Part shown: positions 30,348 through 38,886 of the stretch, piece after piece | Layout: every line of letters begins with the position of its first letter | Position numbering within the stretch: position 1 is the stretch's first letter | Virus record (IMG/VR): IMGVR_UViG_3300017734_000018 | Coordinates: 1 to 43,597 of that record | Direction: 5' to 3' (one strand) | Length of the DNA: 43,597 bases | Origin: a virus | Program-made: the position numbers and the translations under genes | Notes under the pieces: generated by a model | What the model saw: only the letters and a program-made list of their open reading frames with translations | What the model was told of the DNA's origin: nothing | Database searches by the model: none

Positions 30348-31116
30348 TAAAACAGCAATAGTATTCAGCTGCGCCCATGTAGACCCAAGTATAGATAATG
30401 ATAGGTTTGATCTTCTTGGTGAACTAATCTATGACATTAACCCTAGTTACGTAGTAGACCTAGGGGATGGTGCTGATATGAAATCACTCAATAGCTTTGA
30501 CACTCGATACCCTGAGGCTATTGTTTCACAGAGTTATGAAAAAGACATTGAGCATTACAATGAAGCAATGGATAGACTACGCAAGAAGCCTAGTATCAGG
30601 AAATACAAGAAGCCTTTCTGGATTGGATTTGAAGGAAACCACGAGAATAGAATTAAGAAGGCTATCGCACATGATCCCAGATTGCAGGGAGACAAATACG
30701 GGATATCCTTCGGGCATCTTCAAACAGACCACTGGTTCGACGAGTACCACGAGTATCGGAACTCAGCCCCCGCCATCGCTGACTATGATGGTGTATCGTA
30801 TGCTCATTTCTTTTCTAGTGGTAACTATGGGACAGCTATGTCTGGCGTTCATCATGGTTACACCTTACTACAGAATAGAAACCATTCTTCTACTTGTGGT
30901 CATAGTCACAAGCGGTCTATCTACTTTAAGGATTCTGCTCATCCTAATTCGATTATCGGTTTGGTCGCAGGCTGCTTCAAGGGCGGCGAGGAAGGATGGG
31001 CTGGACAGTCTAATCTAGAATGGTGGAAAGGATGCGTCATCAAGAGAGAGGTAAGGGATGGTGTATATGAGCCAGAGTTTGTATCTCTTGATAGACTAAG
31101 AAAAGAATATGGTTGA
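30340..31116 (+). CDS. Calcineurin-like metallophosphoesterase
   Basis: This 258-residue protein has the family motifs in order: SCAHVD near the start (standing for the usual DxH), LGDGAD (GDx2D-like), GNHENR, and late GHSHKR. The Asp of the first motif is replaced by Cys, which may weaken one metal site. Members hydrolyse phosphodiesters or phosphomonoesters on nucleotides or nucleic acids. The substrate here is unknown. Such genes are frequent in marine phages. Confidence 0.82.
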   Translation: MSNKTAIVFSCAHVDPSIDNDRFDLLGELIYDINPSYVVDLGDGADMKSLNSFDTRYPEAIVSQSYEKDIEHYNEAMDRLRKKPSIRKYKKPFWIGFEGNHENRIKKAIAHDPRLQGDKYGISFGHLQTDHWFDEYHEYRNSAPAIADYDGVSYAHFFSSGNYGTAMSGVHHGYTLLQNRNHSSTCGHSHKRSIYFKDSAHPNSIIGLVAGCFKGGEEGWAGQSNLEWWKGCVIKREVRDGVYEPEFVSLDRLRKEYG

Positions 31117-31140
31117 CCTGAGACACAATAACAATATAAC
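31113..31140 (+). promoter_or_regulatory. Rightward promoter inside the metabolism block
   Basis: TTGACC (31113-31118) is followed after 16 nt by TATAAC (31135-31140), then TAGGGAT. It overlaps the end of the phosphoesterase gene. The predicted start near 31147 would leave a very short leader before the TTG-started gene at 31155. It would feed MazG, ribonucleotide reductase, glutaredoxin and PhoH. Confidence 0.6.
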
Positions 31141-31154
31141 TAGGGATTCTGACT

Positions 31155-31319
31155 TTGAGATTTGAAGGTAGATTAGTTCTTACGGTTGACCCAGAAGCTA
31201 ACTTCATTGAGGTTGATTTGTCAGAAATGGAAAGGGTTCTTGAAGAGCTTATCTCAGCAGCCCTTTATGATATAGACGATGTAATAATAGAAGAATGTGA
31301 GGTACATAGAAATGACTAA
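31155..31319 (+). CDS. Hypothetical 54-residue protein with TTG start
   Basis: This frame has no ATG upstream of residue 25. With TTG 31155 and AGGGA about 8-9 nt upstream, it gives RFEGRLVLTVDPEANFIEV after the initiator. It is acidic and alternates beta and helical segments (LSEMERVLEELISAALYDID). It overlaps the next gene by 8 nt. I consider it a probable gene because it fills an otherwise empty coding-like gap. Confidence 0.5.
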   Translation: MRFEGRLVLTVDPEANFIEVDLSEMERVLEELISAALYDIDDVIIEECEVHRND

Positions 31320-31518
31320 GCTAACACTTGACGATAAAGAATATGAAATCGAAGACATGAATGATGAGCAGAAAGAGATTCTAAACATACTGAATCTAGG
31401 TTCTAACTCTTCAAACCTTTTGAACCACATGATCCAATGCGTGAATGCTATTCAACAGATGAAAACAAATGAATTGAAACAGTCATTGGAAGGTGCTGAG
31501 GATGATCAATCAGAGTGA
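31312..31518 (+). CDS. Hypothetical protein
   Basis: This is a 68-residue protein from ATG 31312 with GAGGT upstream. It starts MTKLTLDDKEYEIEDMNDEQKEIL and is helical after residue 20. N-terminal layouts like this (L.LdgkeY.iedls.e.k..l) occur in small phage proteins of unknown role. It overlaps the MazG-like gene by 17 nt. Confidence 0.65.
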   Translation: MTKLTLDDKEYEIEDMNDEQKEILNILNLGSNSSNLLNHMIQCVNAIQQMKTNELKQSLEGAEDDQSE

Positions 31519-31888
31519 CCTAGAAGCGTTTGGATACTTTGATATGTTTCAAAACAGCCCAGACTACGAGCAAGATCCAGTAAGATTTTACAGTCAGTTT
31601 GTAGAAGACAAGGTATTCACGAAAGGGCGGGAACGCCTGGTAGAAAATACCTTGGGTCTTGTTGGAGAAGCTGGTGAGGTATCTGAAAAGGTAAAGAAAC
31701 TCTTCCGTGATAAGAGCAAGTTTACAGACGAAGAGGTTCTTAAAGAACTTGGTGATGTGTTGTTCTACACTACAGCTTTGGCTAACATCTTTGGGGGTAG
31801 CCTACGTAAGGTTATGGAGATGAACATGGCAAAGCTAGATGACAGAGAGCAACGTGGTGTATTAAAAGGAAGCGGTGACAACAGATGA
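31502..31888 (+). CDS. MazG-like nucleotide pyrophosphohydrolase
   Basis: The 128-residue protein from ATG 31502 has the core NTLGLVGEAGEVSEKVKKLF and ELGDVLFYTTALANIF. Together these give the ExxE12-28ExxD metal-binding pattern of the MazG superfamily. It would hydrolyse (d)NTPs, and phage MazG proteins have been proposed to affect ppGpp or nucleotide pools. Its place before the ribonucleotide reductase gene, overlapping by 4 nt, fits a role in nucleotide handling. Confidence 0.87.
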   Translation: MINQSDLEAFGYFDMFQNSPDYEQDPVRFYSQFVEDKVFTKGRERLVENTLGLVGEAGEVSEKVKKLFRDKSKFTDEEVLKELGDVLFYTTALANIFGGSLRKVMEMNMAKLDDREQRGVLKGSGDNR

Positions 31889-33840
31889 ACAACTACTTAC
31901 CAACAGATTATCAGGCATTTATCCATACGTCACGGTATGCACGATGGCTTGAGGACGAAGGACGTAGAGAGAACTGGAGTGAGACAGTTAATCGTTACAT
32001 TGAGGACGTTGTCTGCCCTAAGCTGTACGATGGTCAAGACGATACTAAAGACACCATTAACCAACTAGAACAAGCTATTCTAGATCTATCTGTCATGCCC
32101 TCTATGCGAGCCATGATGACTGCAGGTCCAGCTGCTACTCGTGACAACACTTGTATGTACAACTGTAGCTACCTACCCGTAGATGACCCTAAGTCCTTCG
32201 ATGAGGCTATGTTTATTCTCTTGTGTGGTACTGGTGTCGGCTTCAGTGTCGAGAGGCAGTTCATCAGTAAGCTCCCTGAGATCCCTGAGTTGTTCAACAG
32301 TGATACCACAGTCGTTGTCAAAGACAGTAAGGAAGGTTGGGCTAAAGCTCTTCGTCAAGTTCTTGCTCTCCTCTGGGCTGGTGAAATCCCTCAGTGGGAT
32401 GTTTCTAAGGTACGTCCTGCTGGTGCAAAGCTTAAGACCTTTGGTGGTAGAGCTTCTGGTCCTGCACCCCTTGTTGAACTATTTAATTTTACTGTCACCA
32501 CATTCAAGAATGCACAAGGACGTAAGCTGTCTAGTATCGAGTGCCATGACATTATGTGTAAGATTGGTGAAGTAGTTGTTGTTGGTGGTGTGCGTAGGTC
32601 AGCTATGATTAGTTTGTCTAACTTGTCTGATGATCGTATGCGTCACGCTAAGTCAGGTGAATGGTGGAAGAACGAACCTCAACGAGCTTTAGCTAATAAC
32701 TCTGTGAGCTACACAGAGAAGCCAGACGCTGTATCTTTCCTACGTGAGTGGATGGCACTGGTAGAGTCAGGAAGTGGAGAACGTGGTGTATTCAATCGTC
32801 AAGCAAGTAAGAAGCAAGCTGCAAAGAATGGTCGGCGTGATTCTAACTACGAGTTTGGAACTAACCCGTGTAGTGAGATCATACTTAGACCGAATCAGTT
32901 TTGCAATCTCACTGAAGTTGTGGTACGTGCGACAGACACTATCGAAGATATGGAACGTAAAGTTAAACTGGCTACGATTCTGGGAACCATACAGTCCACC
33001 TACACCAAGTTTCCATACTTGCGTAAGGTGTGGAACAAGAACACAGAAGAAGAGCGTCTGCTGGGTGTGTCACTTACAGGGATAATGGACAACTCTCTGA
33101 TGACTACAAAGAACAAAGGTTTGGAGAAGACTCTTGAACATCTTCGTGGGATCTGTGTTTCTACTAATGCTGAATGGGCTGACCGTCTTGGTATACCTGT
33201 GGCTGCTGCAATTACATGCGTCAAGCCTTCGGGCACGGTATCACAATTGGTGGATAGTGCCAGTGGCATACATGCTCGCCATAGTCCCTATTATATCCGT
33301 ACTGTGCGTGGTGATAATAAAGACCCCCTAACACAGTTTATGTCTGATCAGGGTATCCCCAGTGAGCCTTGTGCTATGAAGCCAGATCAAACGACAGTGT
33401 TTAGTTTTCCACAGAAGTCACCTGAAGGTGCGATAGTTACTGAGGATATGACAGCTATCGAGCAGCTTGAGACTTGGCTGGTATATCAACGACACTGGTG
33501 TGAGCATAAGCCTAGCGTGACGATAAATGTTCGTAGTGCTGAGTGGTTTGAAGTAGGCGCATTTGTATACAAGTACTTTGATGAGATGTCAGGTGTATCC
33601 TTCTTACCTTACAACGAGCACACCTATCAGCAGGCACCTTACCAAGAAGTCGATAGGAATAAACCAACGTATGATGTGGATGGTAACATCTCTTTACATA
33701 GTTACGAGTCACTCCTTGAGAAGATGCCAACAAGTATTGACTGGTCAAAACTCTCAGACTACGAGAAAGAAGACAACACTGTTGCTATGCAGACTATGGC
33801 GTGTACGGGTGATGTCTGTGAGATTGTAGATCTAACATGA
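31885..33840 (+). CDS. nrdJ: Class II (cobalamin-dependent) ribonucleotide reductase
   Basis: This 651-residue monomeric adenosylcobalamin enzyme reduces ribonucleotides to deoxyribonucleotides. NPCSEI (Asn327, Cys329, Glu331) and FCNL (Cys340) match catalytic N406-C408-E410 and redox C419 of the Lactobacillus enzyme, including the 11-residue spacing. NTCMYNCSYLP (Cys90/94) would supply the other redox Cys, and the C-terminal CTGDVC a shuttle pair. PSGTVSQLVDSASGIHARHS is a further family block. It needs no oxygen but needs host-supplied cobalamin. The neighbouring glutaredoxin may supply electrons. Confidence 0.95.
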   Translation: MNNYLPTDYQAFIHTSRYARWLEDEGRRENWSETVNRYIEDVVCPKLYDGQDDTKDTINQLEQAILDLSVMPSMRAMMTAGPAATRDNTCMYNCSYLPVDDPKSFDEAMFILLCGTGVGFSVERQFISKLPEIPELFNSDTTVVVKDSKEGWAKALRQVLALLWAGEIPQWDVSKVRPAGAKLKTFGGRASGPAPLVELFNFTVTTFKNAQGRKLSSIECHDIMCKIGEVVVVGGVRRSAMISLSNLSDDRMRHAKSGEWWKNEPQRALANNSVSYTEKPDAVSFLREWMALVESGSGERGVFNRQASKKQAAKNGRRDSNYEFGTNPCSEIILRPNQFCNLTEVVVRATDTIEDMERKVKLATILGTIQSTYTKFPYLRKVWNKNTEEERLLGVSLTGIMDNSLMTTKNKGLEKTLEHLRGICVSTNAEWADRLGIPVAAAITCVKPSGTVSQLVDSASGIHARHSPYYIRTVRGDNKDPLTQFMSDQGIPSEPCAMKPDQTTVFSFPQKSPEGAIVTEDMTAIEQLETWLVYQRHWCEHKPSVTINVRSAEWFEVGAFVYKYFDEMSGVSFLPYNEHTYQQAPYQEVDRNKPTYDVDGNISLHSYESLLEKMPTSIDWSKLSDYEKEDNTVAMQTMACTGDVCEIVDLT

Positions 33841-34073
33841 GCAAAGGTGTGCACATCTTAGTGGGGCGGGTAGACTGCCCCTTCTGCTCCCAGGCTATGG
33901 GCTTACTAAGAGACAAAGGTATATCAGTTCAGTACTACTCCTTAAATGATTCTAAATGGTTATTGGATTTGTTTAAGAAAGCTGGGCTAAAGACAGTACC
34001 TCAGATCTGGAGTAATGACGGTAAGTACGTAGGCGGTTACACAGAACTAAAGGAACACCTAGAAAATGGATGA
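33837..34073 (+). CDS. Glutaredoxin
   Basis: The 78-residue thiol-disulfide oxidoreductase has active site CPFC (residues 14-17), the cis-proline TVPQIW and the GGY motif of glutathione-binding glutaredoxins. It overlaps the ribonucleotide reductase stop as ATGA, so the two are made together, consistent with its being the reductant for that enzyme. Confidence 0.93.
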   Translation: MSKGVHILVGRVDCPFCSQAMGLLRDKGISVQYYSLNDSKWLLDLFKKAGLKTVPQIWSNDGKYVGGYTELKEHLENG

Positions 34074-34770
34074 CTTCCCAGAGAAGCCTAAAAGAACTAG
34101 AAGAAAAACAAACTACAAGAATGCTGTAAAGAAAAAGACATCTGGTATTCTACCTAAAGGTTCTAATCAAAAGCTTCTCATCAGTGCGCTCAAGGAATAC
34201 ACTCAAGTGTTTATCCTTGGGCCAGCTGGTACAGGTAAAACATACGTAACTGCTACCTACGCAGCCGATAGGTATACTCTAAAAGAAATAGACAAGATAG
34301 TAATCACTAGGCCACACGTAGCTGTCGGTAAAGACTTAGGTTACTTACCTGGTACACTAGAGGAAAAGACTTACCCTTGGGCCTTACCTGTTCTAGATGT
34401 TTTGATTAAGCACTTAGGTAAAGGGGCTGTAGAGACTGGCATTAAGAATGACAACATCGAGATGGCACCCCTTGCTTTAATGAGAGGCAGAAGCTTTGAT
34501 AACTCTTTCATTATTGTAGATGAAGCTCAGAACATAACTATCCACGAGTTGAAAATGTTATTGACTAGAGTGGGCGAAGGGAGTACTATTGTTCTTAATG
34601 GTGACGTTCAACAGTCTGACCTAAAGGAAGCTGATGGTTTGTCTAAGGTAATACATCTAGCTAAAAAGCATATGCTTCCTGTACCAGTGGTTGAGTTTGG
34701 AGTCGATGACATAGTTAGGTCGGACATCTGTGCTCAATGGGTAAAGGTCTTCATGAAGGAAGGTATGTGA
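34066..34770 (+). CDS. phoH: PhoH-like ATPase
   Basis: The 234-residue P-loop ATPase has Walker A GPAGTGKT (52-59) and Walker B FIIVDEAQN, followed by LTRVGEGSTIVLNGD as sensor-like region. The N-terminal 30 residues are basic. PhoH proteins are common in marine phages, and their role is uncertain, with proposed links to phosphate stress or RNA metabolism. It overlaps glutaredoxin by 8 nt. Confidence 0.93.
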   Translation: MDDFPEKPKRTRRKTNYKNAVKKKTSGILPKGSNQKLLISALKEYTQVFILGPAGTGKTYVTATYAADRYTLKEIDKIVITRPHVAVGKDLGYLPGTLEEKTYPWALPVLDVLIKHLGKGAVETGIKNDNIEMAPLALMRGRSFDNSFIIVDEAQNITIHELKMLLTRVGEGSTIVLNGDVQQSDLKEADGLSKVIHLAKKHMLPVPVVEFGVDDIVRSDICAQWVKVFMKEGM

Positions 34771-35111
34771 TGGACAAGACTTGTACTGATTGTGGTTATC
34801 TGTTAGACGATGATGGTCTGTGTTATGAGTGTGACACTAAAGATTGTGTAGGTAATTTAGTACAACTCCTAGGAAGGGATACGATGGCAAAAGAAAAGTA
34901 TGATCCAGTAGAAAAACCTATTCACTATAACACAGGTGGTCTTGAAGCCATTGATGCTATCTTGGCTGCCACTAATGAGTTAAGTGAAGGTTACTTACAG
35001 GGTAACATTCTTAAGTATGTCTGGCGGTACAGGTACAAGAATCGCATAGAAGACCTTAAGAAAGCACGTTGGTATTTAAACAAGTTAATTGAGATCTATG
35101 AGCGTAAGTAA
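34770..35111 (+). CDS. DUF3310 protein with N-terminal Cys cluster
   Basis: The 113-residue protein from ATG 34770 has TGATG coupling to phoH and an AAGGAAGG site. Residues 4-27 hold a zinc-finger-like CTDCG...CYECDTKDC. The remainder matches DUF3310: KPIHYNTGGLEAIDAI, YLQGNILKYVWRYRYKN, DLKKARWYLNKLI. DUF3310 is related to the nucleotide kinase region of T7 gp1.7 in family descriptions I recall, so a nucleotide role is possible. Confidence 0.87.
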   Translation: MDKTCTDCGYLLDDDGLCYECDTKDCVGNLVQLLGRDTMAKEKYDPVEKPIHYNTGGLEAIDAILAATNELSEGYLQGNILKYVWRYRYKNRIEDLKKARWYLNKLIEIYERK

Positions 35112-35337
35112 TTCTAAGAAGTCACAAAAAAAGAAAACCCTTGAGCAAGAAGCCCAAGAGTTCCTAAAGAAAGAGCAAGAAGTATTTCCCCCTGGATCTG
35201 TCCAGATTGGGGATTACTTTGCTGGATGTGCACTGTCTGGTTTGTTAGCATCTGGCAAGTACCTTCGGTCTGACGAGATCGTAGACGAAGCTTTTAAGTA
35301 TCGAGACAGAATGCTTGAGGCCAATAAAAATAAATAG
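35098..35337 (+). CDS. Hypothetical protein, last rightward gene
   Basis: This is a 79-residue protein from ATG 35098, overlapping DUF3310 by 14 nt (a TTG at 35089 is an alternative). It has a Lys-rich N-terminus, then GDYFAGCALSGLLASG, a pattern seen in short phage and prophage proteins of unknown role, then a charged helix. It is followed by the bidirectional terminator. Confidence 0.65.
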   Translation: MSVSNSKKSQKKKTLEQEAQEFLKKEQEVFPPGSVQIGDYFAGCALSGLLASGKYLRSDEIVDEAFKYRDRMLEANKNK

Positions 35338-35352
35338 TCTTCTCCCTTAAAC

Positions 35353-35385
35353 TAAACCCCCAGCTGATCACTGGGGTTCTTTCTT
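35353..35385. terminator. Bidirectional terminator between converging blocks
   Basis: CCCCAG (35358-35363) pairs with CTGGGG (35371-35376) around a 7-nt loop, extended by A-T pairs across one C-T mismatch. On the plus strand it is followed by TTCTTTCTTATT. On the minus strand TTTAGTTTAAG follows. It sits exactly between the last plus gene and the end of the minus-strand ejection-protein gene. Confidence 0.78.
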
Positions 35386-38300
35386 ATTGGTATGTCTCAG
35401 CAGATCCTAAGAATTGCTCTGGATAGATACCTTCAGAGAAATCATAGTTCTCTTCTGCGTACTGAATAATTCTTCTTCTTCTGGACAATTCTTCTTCTAC
35501 ACTTGATGAGTCACCTAAGTAATCTCTAGCTGACTTATACTCGATTCCCTCACCCCTTGTCATGATAGACACTAGGTCATCAAAGGTTCTACCCTTACTT
35601 GATTTAAGTTGAGCTTCCTTTAGTACGTACTGATTGCGTAAAAACCCAGCTGCTTGACGCCGACCTGTATTAGATTCAAGCATAGTATTAAAGGCATCGG
35701 TCATTAGGTCTTGTGCATTTGCTATCCTATGATTTACGAAGTCCTCTAAGGCCATTCTCTTAAGTTCTTTGTCATCACCTAGTTCATCGTAGGTTCTACC
35801 AGCGTACTCACTCCTGTTGTTCAATTGCCAAGAACTCTTCCAGGCTTTAAACTCCTCAGCCATAGAGGGAACACCAGACATACCAACAGCAAGCAACTTT
35901 CTAACAGCATAGTCAACAGATGAGTTCTTAGTCTTTGTATTACCGTAGAGTTTGTATTCCTCTAGCTGAAGAATATTCATTTCTTTCTGTAACTCAGTGC
36001 TTGGTGGTTCCTGTGTGTAGCCAAACTGTCTAGTGATAGGGTTGTAGCCACCGACAGGTGTAGGACTAAAGGGTGAGTAAAGCTTTAGGTCTTCACCTTC
36101 TGTACCTCTACGTGTTTGAGTGAGAGATACACCTTTCATATCCATTAAGAAACGCATGGCTTGGTTTCTAAAGATTCCTTGACCAGTTATCTGCTCTAAG
36201 TAGTTTCTTTCACCTGTTAGTTCAGTGCCTCTTACATCTCTGACGTAAGGGTTACCTCTGGCAAAGTCTGACATCTGAGCTGCTACATCCCTAGATATTG
36301 TGGCAGGATAAGTAAATGTAGATACGATATTACCTATACTCTTTAAGGCACCATCAGTAAACTTACCATCAGCTAAGGACCTACCAAACTCTTGAATAAC
36401 TAATCCATTAAAACCAAGGTCACCCATACCAGCGAGAACTTCACTAACATTGCCCGTAAAGGCCTCTTTGTTAATTGGAAGAGGATCATTGCCTAGTATA
36501 CCAGACCTCCAGATAAGATCACCAATCAAAAGGTTAGCAGCCCAAGGACCAGCTGTACGTCCTACGTCTGTTTCAGAACCTGTAGCTGTTACTAGTTTAT
36601 CGTAGTCTACTGTACCATTCTTTTCAGCGGCTATCCAGACACCACCCATTGTTATCATAGCACCAGTCATCTGCCTAGCTACACGATCCCTACCAGTCTT
36701 AAACTGATCACCAACAAGAGTAATTGACTTAGGGTCTTGTTTGTATAAAACCTTTTCTAATTGATCAATACCACCCGTAAGAATACCGATTGGTGTATAG
36801 TCATTCACGTATTCTAAATGGTTGGCTACGTATCTAGGAAAAGGAATACCCATCCCTTCAGAGATAACAAAAGGGAGTTTTCTGTGGGCCTGCTGTACAG
36901 CTTGAGCACCTTGACCAAACAAAGATTTATCGCCTTCGTACCCACGCTGGAAGGTAAAACGTTTGGCATAGTCTGTTGCATAATCTACAACACCAGCGTT
37001 CCTAGCAGCTTCAAGGTCAGTGTGTTTCTGTAAGTACTCTTTAAAGTTCTTACCTAGGGCAGGATCATTTAACTCTCTCAGTCTTCTGTCGAAGGCACCA
37101 TAGAAAGCACCTTGTTTAAACACTGCGTCTGTTGCCATGTTAAGAGTATTAACGAATCGAGCAGACCTATGAAGAAAGTTTTTAGACTGAGTTAAGTCAC
37201 CTACTCTCTGGGTCTCATAGAATAGTTCAGTGAACTTCATAGGAGCATCATCAAGAAGCATAGAGCCTAGGATCTCTGACTCTGTTCTATTTAAAGTAAA
37301 AGCCTTTAGGGTTGAGAGAGTACCACCTGTCCACTTTCTCTGCACTGTACCGTCAGGCATCTTAGTACCCATAGTACTGTTTAGCACATCCTTCCAGAAT
37401 GAGTCAGACATGTCAGCTACTATGTTGTAACCACCAGTGGCAACGTTGGCTGCCGTTGTACCAACCTGTGATGTCATAAATGCAATACGAGTTTGGTCTA
37501 AGTCTTGCAAGAGACTATAAGCCCCGCCTCGTTCTAATCGACCTAAGATTTCATCAGCTTCATTACCTGTAAAGACTGAGGCACCTTTACTTGCTAAGAC
37601 ATCTAACTGCGTAGTCATTGCCTTCTTAATCTTAGAACCTTCAGCAAGAACCTTACCAGCTTTAGAAAGTTCAGCTAACCAAAGATATGACATCTCTTCA
37701 GCCGATAGATTAAACTGCCTACGTATTTCTGTTATCTCGTCAACTTGTATGGCACCTGTAGATATACCCTCTGCAACAGCGGAACTAATACGCTCACCAG
37801 GACGAAGTTTTAACTTTTCTTTTAACTTAATACTAGCGGCTGCGATACCTCTAACAGTGTTCATATCAAGACCAGGGGCAATCAATTCGTTAGCTCTCTC
37901 GTCAAGCATACGATTAAAAAGCATCTGACCTTCTTGAACTGCGTCCTTGTCTAAAGGGTCAAGAGTTTTACCAGCTTCTCTTGCTCGAAACATCTGGGCT
38001 AGATCAGCAACATCACTCATAGTATCATTGATCTGATCGTTAGGTAGCTTACTCTTAGTGATTACATCCAGAGCTAGTTTTGCATTTACCTTCGCTTGGT
38101 CACTGGCTTTCTTAGCTTGATCGACCAGTGCATCAGCGGCTTTGTTTCTAGTAGATTGTGTCCAAGCAGACCCAAACCCACCAACAACAGCGCCAAGAGT
38201 ACCATCAATAGTAGCATCGACAGCTAAATCACCGATAGTATAGTCATAACCTGGTATAACCTCTTCTCTGGTTTCACCTGTAGCATACGCACTAACACCA

Positions 38301-38878
38301 CCTACAGCAGCCTCACCAGCAAAAGATATAGCCGCAGCCTTACCCGCTTCCTTGGTTACACTCTTCTTTACTTTTTCTTTTACAGCTTGCTTAGTTAGGC
38401 CTTCATTTAGTAACTTATTTGCGTAAGCTCTTACAGCCATCTGAGAAGTCTTAGCTGTAGCCTTAGCAGCAATCTTCGAGCCTACACCAAAACCAAAGGT
38501 AGCCGCTGTTACAGCGGTAGAGGGGGCAGCAAAGAAAGCTGATGTGTAGTCCCAAGCACCCTCAGCAAGACCTGTACCACCACCTTCAGAAACATCATAT
38601 GCTTGCATCAGTTTACCAAATGCAACCTTACCATCTCTTGACACTTCTTCATCTGGTTTCTGTACGTACAATAAATCAAAGACAGCAGTTGCTTCGTTGG
38701 TTGACTGCCATCTCATATGCTGTGCAAAGTCATCGGCCAGCTGCTCAGTATCTTCTAGTTGCTCAGGGCTATAGTTATAACGACCACCTGAAAAGAAATC
38801 CTTTAGATCCTGTTGGAACTCTTCTTGCTCAAGCAACTCATCAAAGTATTTGCCTTCAGCTTGTTCTACGTAGCTCAT
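35384..38878 (-). CDS. Large internal virion (ejection) protein
   Basis: This is a 1164-residue protein at the end of the late operon. The N-terminal 100 residues are charged. Residues of roughly 110-260 carry several Ala/Gly-rich amphipathic hydrophobic stretches (AAPSTAVTAATFGFG, AAAISFAGEAAVGGVSAY, GTLGAVVGGFG) that could insert in membranes, and the rest is long and helical. Its size, position and composition fit a gp16-like protein ejected with DNA to form the channel across the cell envelope. ATG 38878 has AAGGTG upstream. The role is inferred. Confidence 0.78.
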   Translation of the reverse strand: MSYVEQAEGKYFDELLEQEEFQQDLKDFFSGGRYNYSPEQLEDTEQLADDFAQHMRWQSTNEATAVFDLLYVQKPDEEVSRDGKVAFGKLMQAYDVSEGGGTGLAEGAWDYTSAFFAAPSTAVTAATFGFGVGSKIAAKATAKTSQMAVRAYANKLLNEGLTKQAVKEKVKKSVTKEAGKAAAISFAGEAAVGGVSAYATGETREEVIPGYDYTIGDLAVDATIDGTLGAVVGGFGSAWTQSTRNKAADALVDQAKKASDQAKVNAKLALDVITKSKLPNDQINDTMSDVADLAQMFRAREAGKTLDPLDKDAVQEGQMLFNRMLDERANELIAPGLDMNTVRGIAAASIKLKEKLKLRPGERISSAVAEGISTGAIQVDEITEIRRQFNLSAEEMSYLWLAELSKAGKVLAEGSKIKKAMTTQLDVLASKGASVFTGNEADEILGRLERGGAYSLLQDLDQTRIAFMTSQVGTTAANVATGGYNIVADMSDSFWKDVLNSTMGTKMPDGTVQRKWTGGTLSTLKAFTLNRTESEILGSMLLDDAPMKFTELFYETQRVGDLTQSKNFLHRSARFVNTLNMATDAVFKQGAFYGAFDRRLRELNDPALGKNFKEYLQKHTDLEAARNAGVVDYATDYAKRFTFQRGYEGDKSLFGQGAQAVQQAHRKLPFVISEGMGIPFPRYVANHLEYVNDYTPIGILTGGIDQLEKVLYKQDPKSITLVGDQFKTGRDRVARQMTGAMITMGGVWIAAEKNGTVDYDKLVTATGSETDVGRTAGPWAANLLIGDLIWRSGILGNDPLPINKEAFTGNVSEVLAGMGDLGFNGLVIQEFGRSLADGKFTDGALKSIGNIVSTFTYPATISRDVAAQMSDFARGNPYVRDVRGTELTGERNYLEQITGQGIFRNQAMRFLMDMKGVSLTQTRRGTEGEDLKLYSPFSPTPVGGYNPITRQFGYTQEPPSTELQKEMNILQLEEYKLYGNTKTKNSSVDYAVRKLLAVGMSGVPSMAEEFKAWKSSWQLNNRSEYAGRTYDELGDDKELKRMALEDFVNHRIANAQDLMTDAFNTMLESNTGRRQAAGFLRNQYVLKEAQLKSSKGRTFDDLVSIMTRGEGIEYKSARDYLGDSSSVEEELSRRRRIIQYAEENYDFSEGIYPEQFLGSAETYQ

Positions 38879-38886
38879 GCATCACC

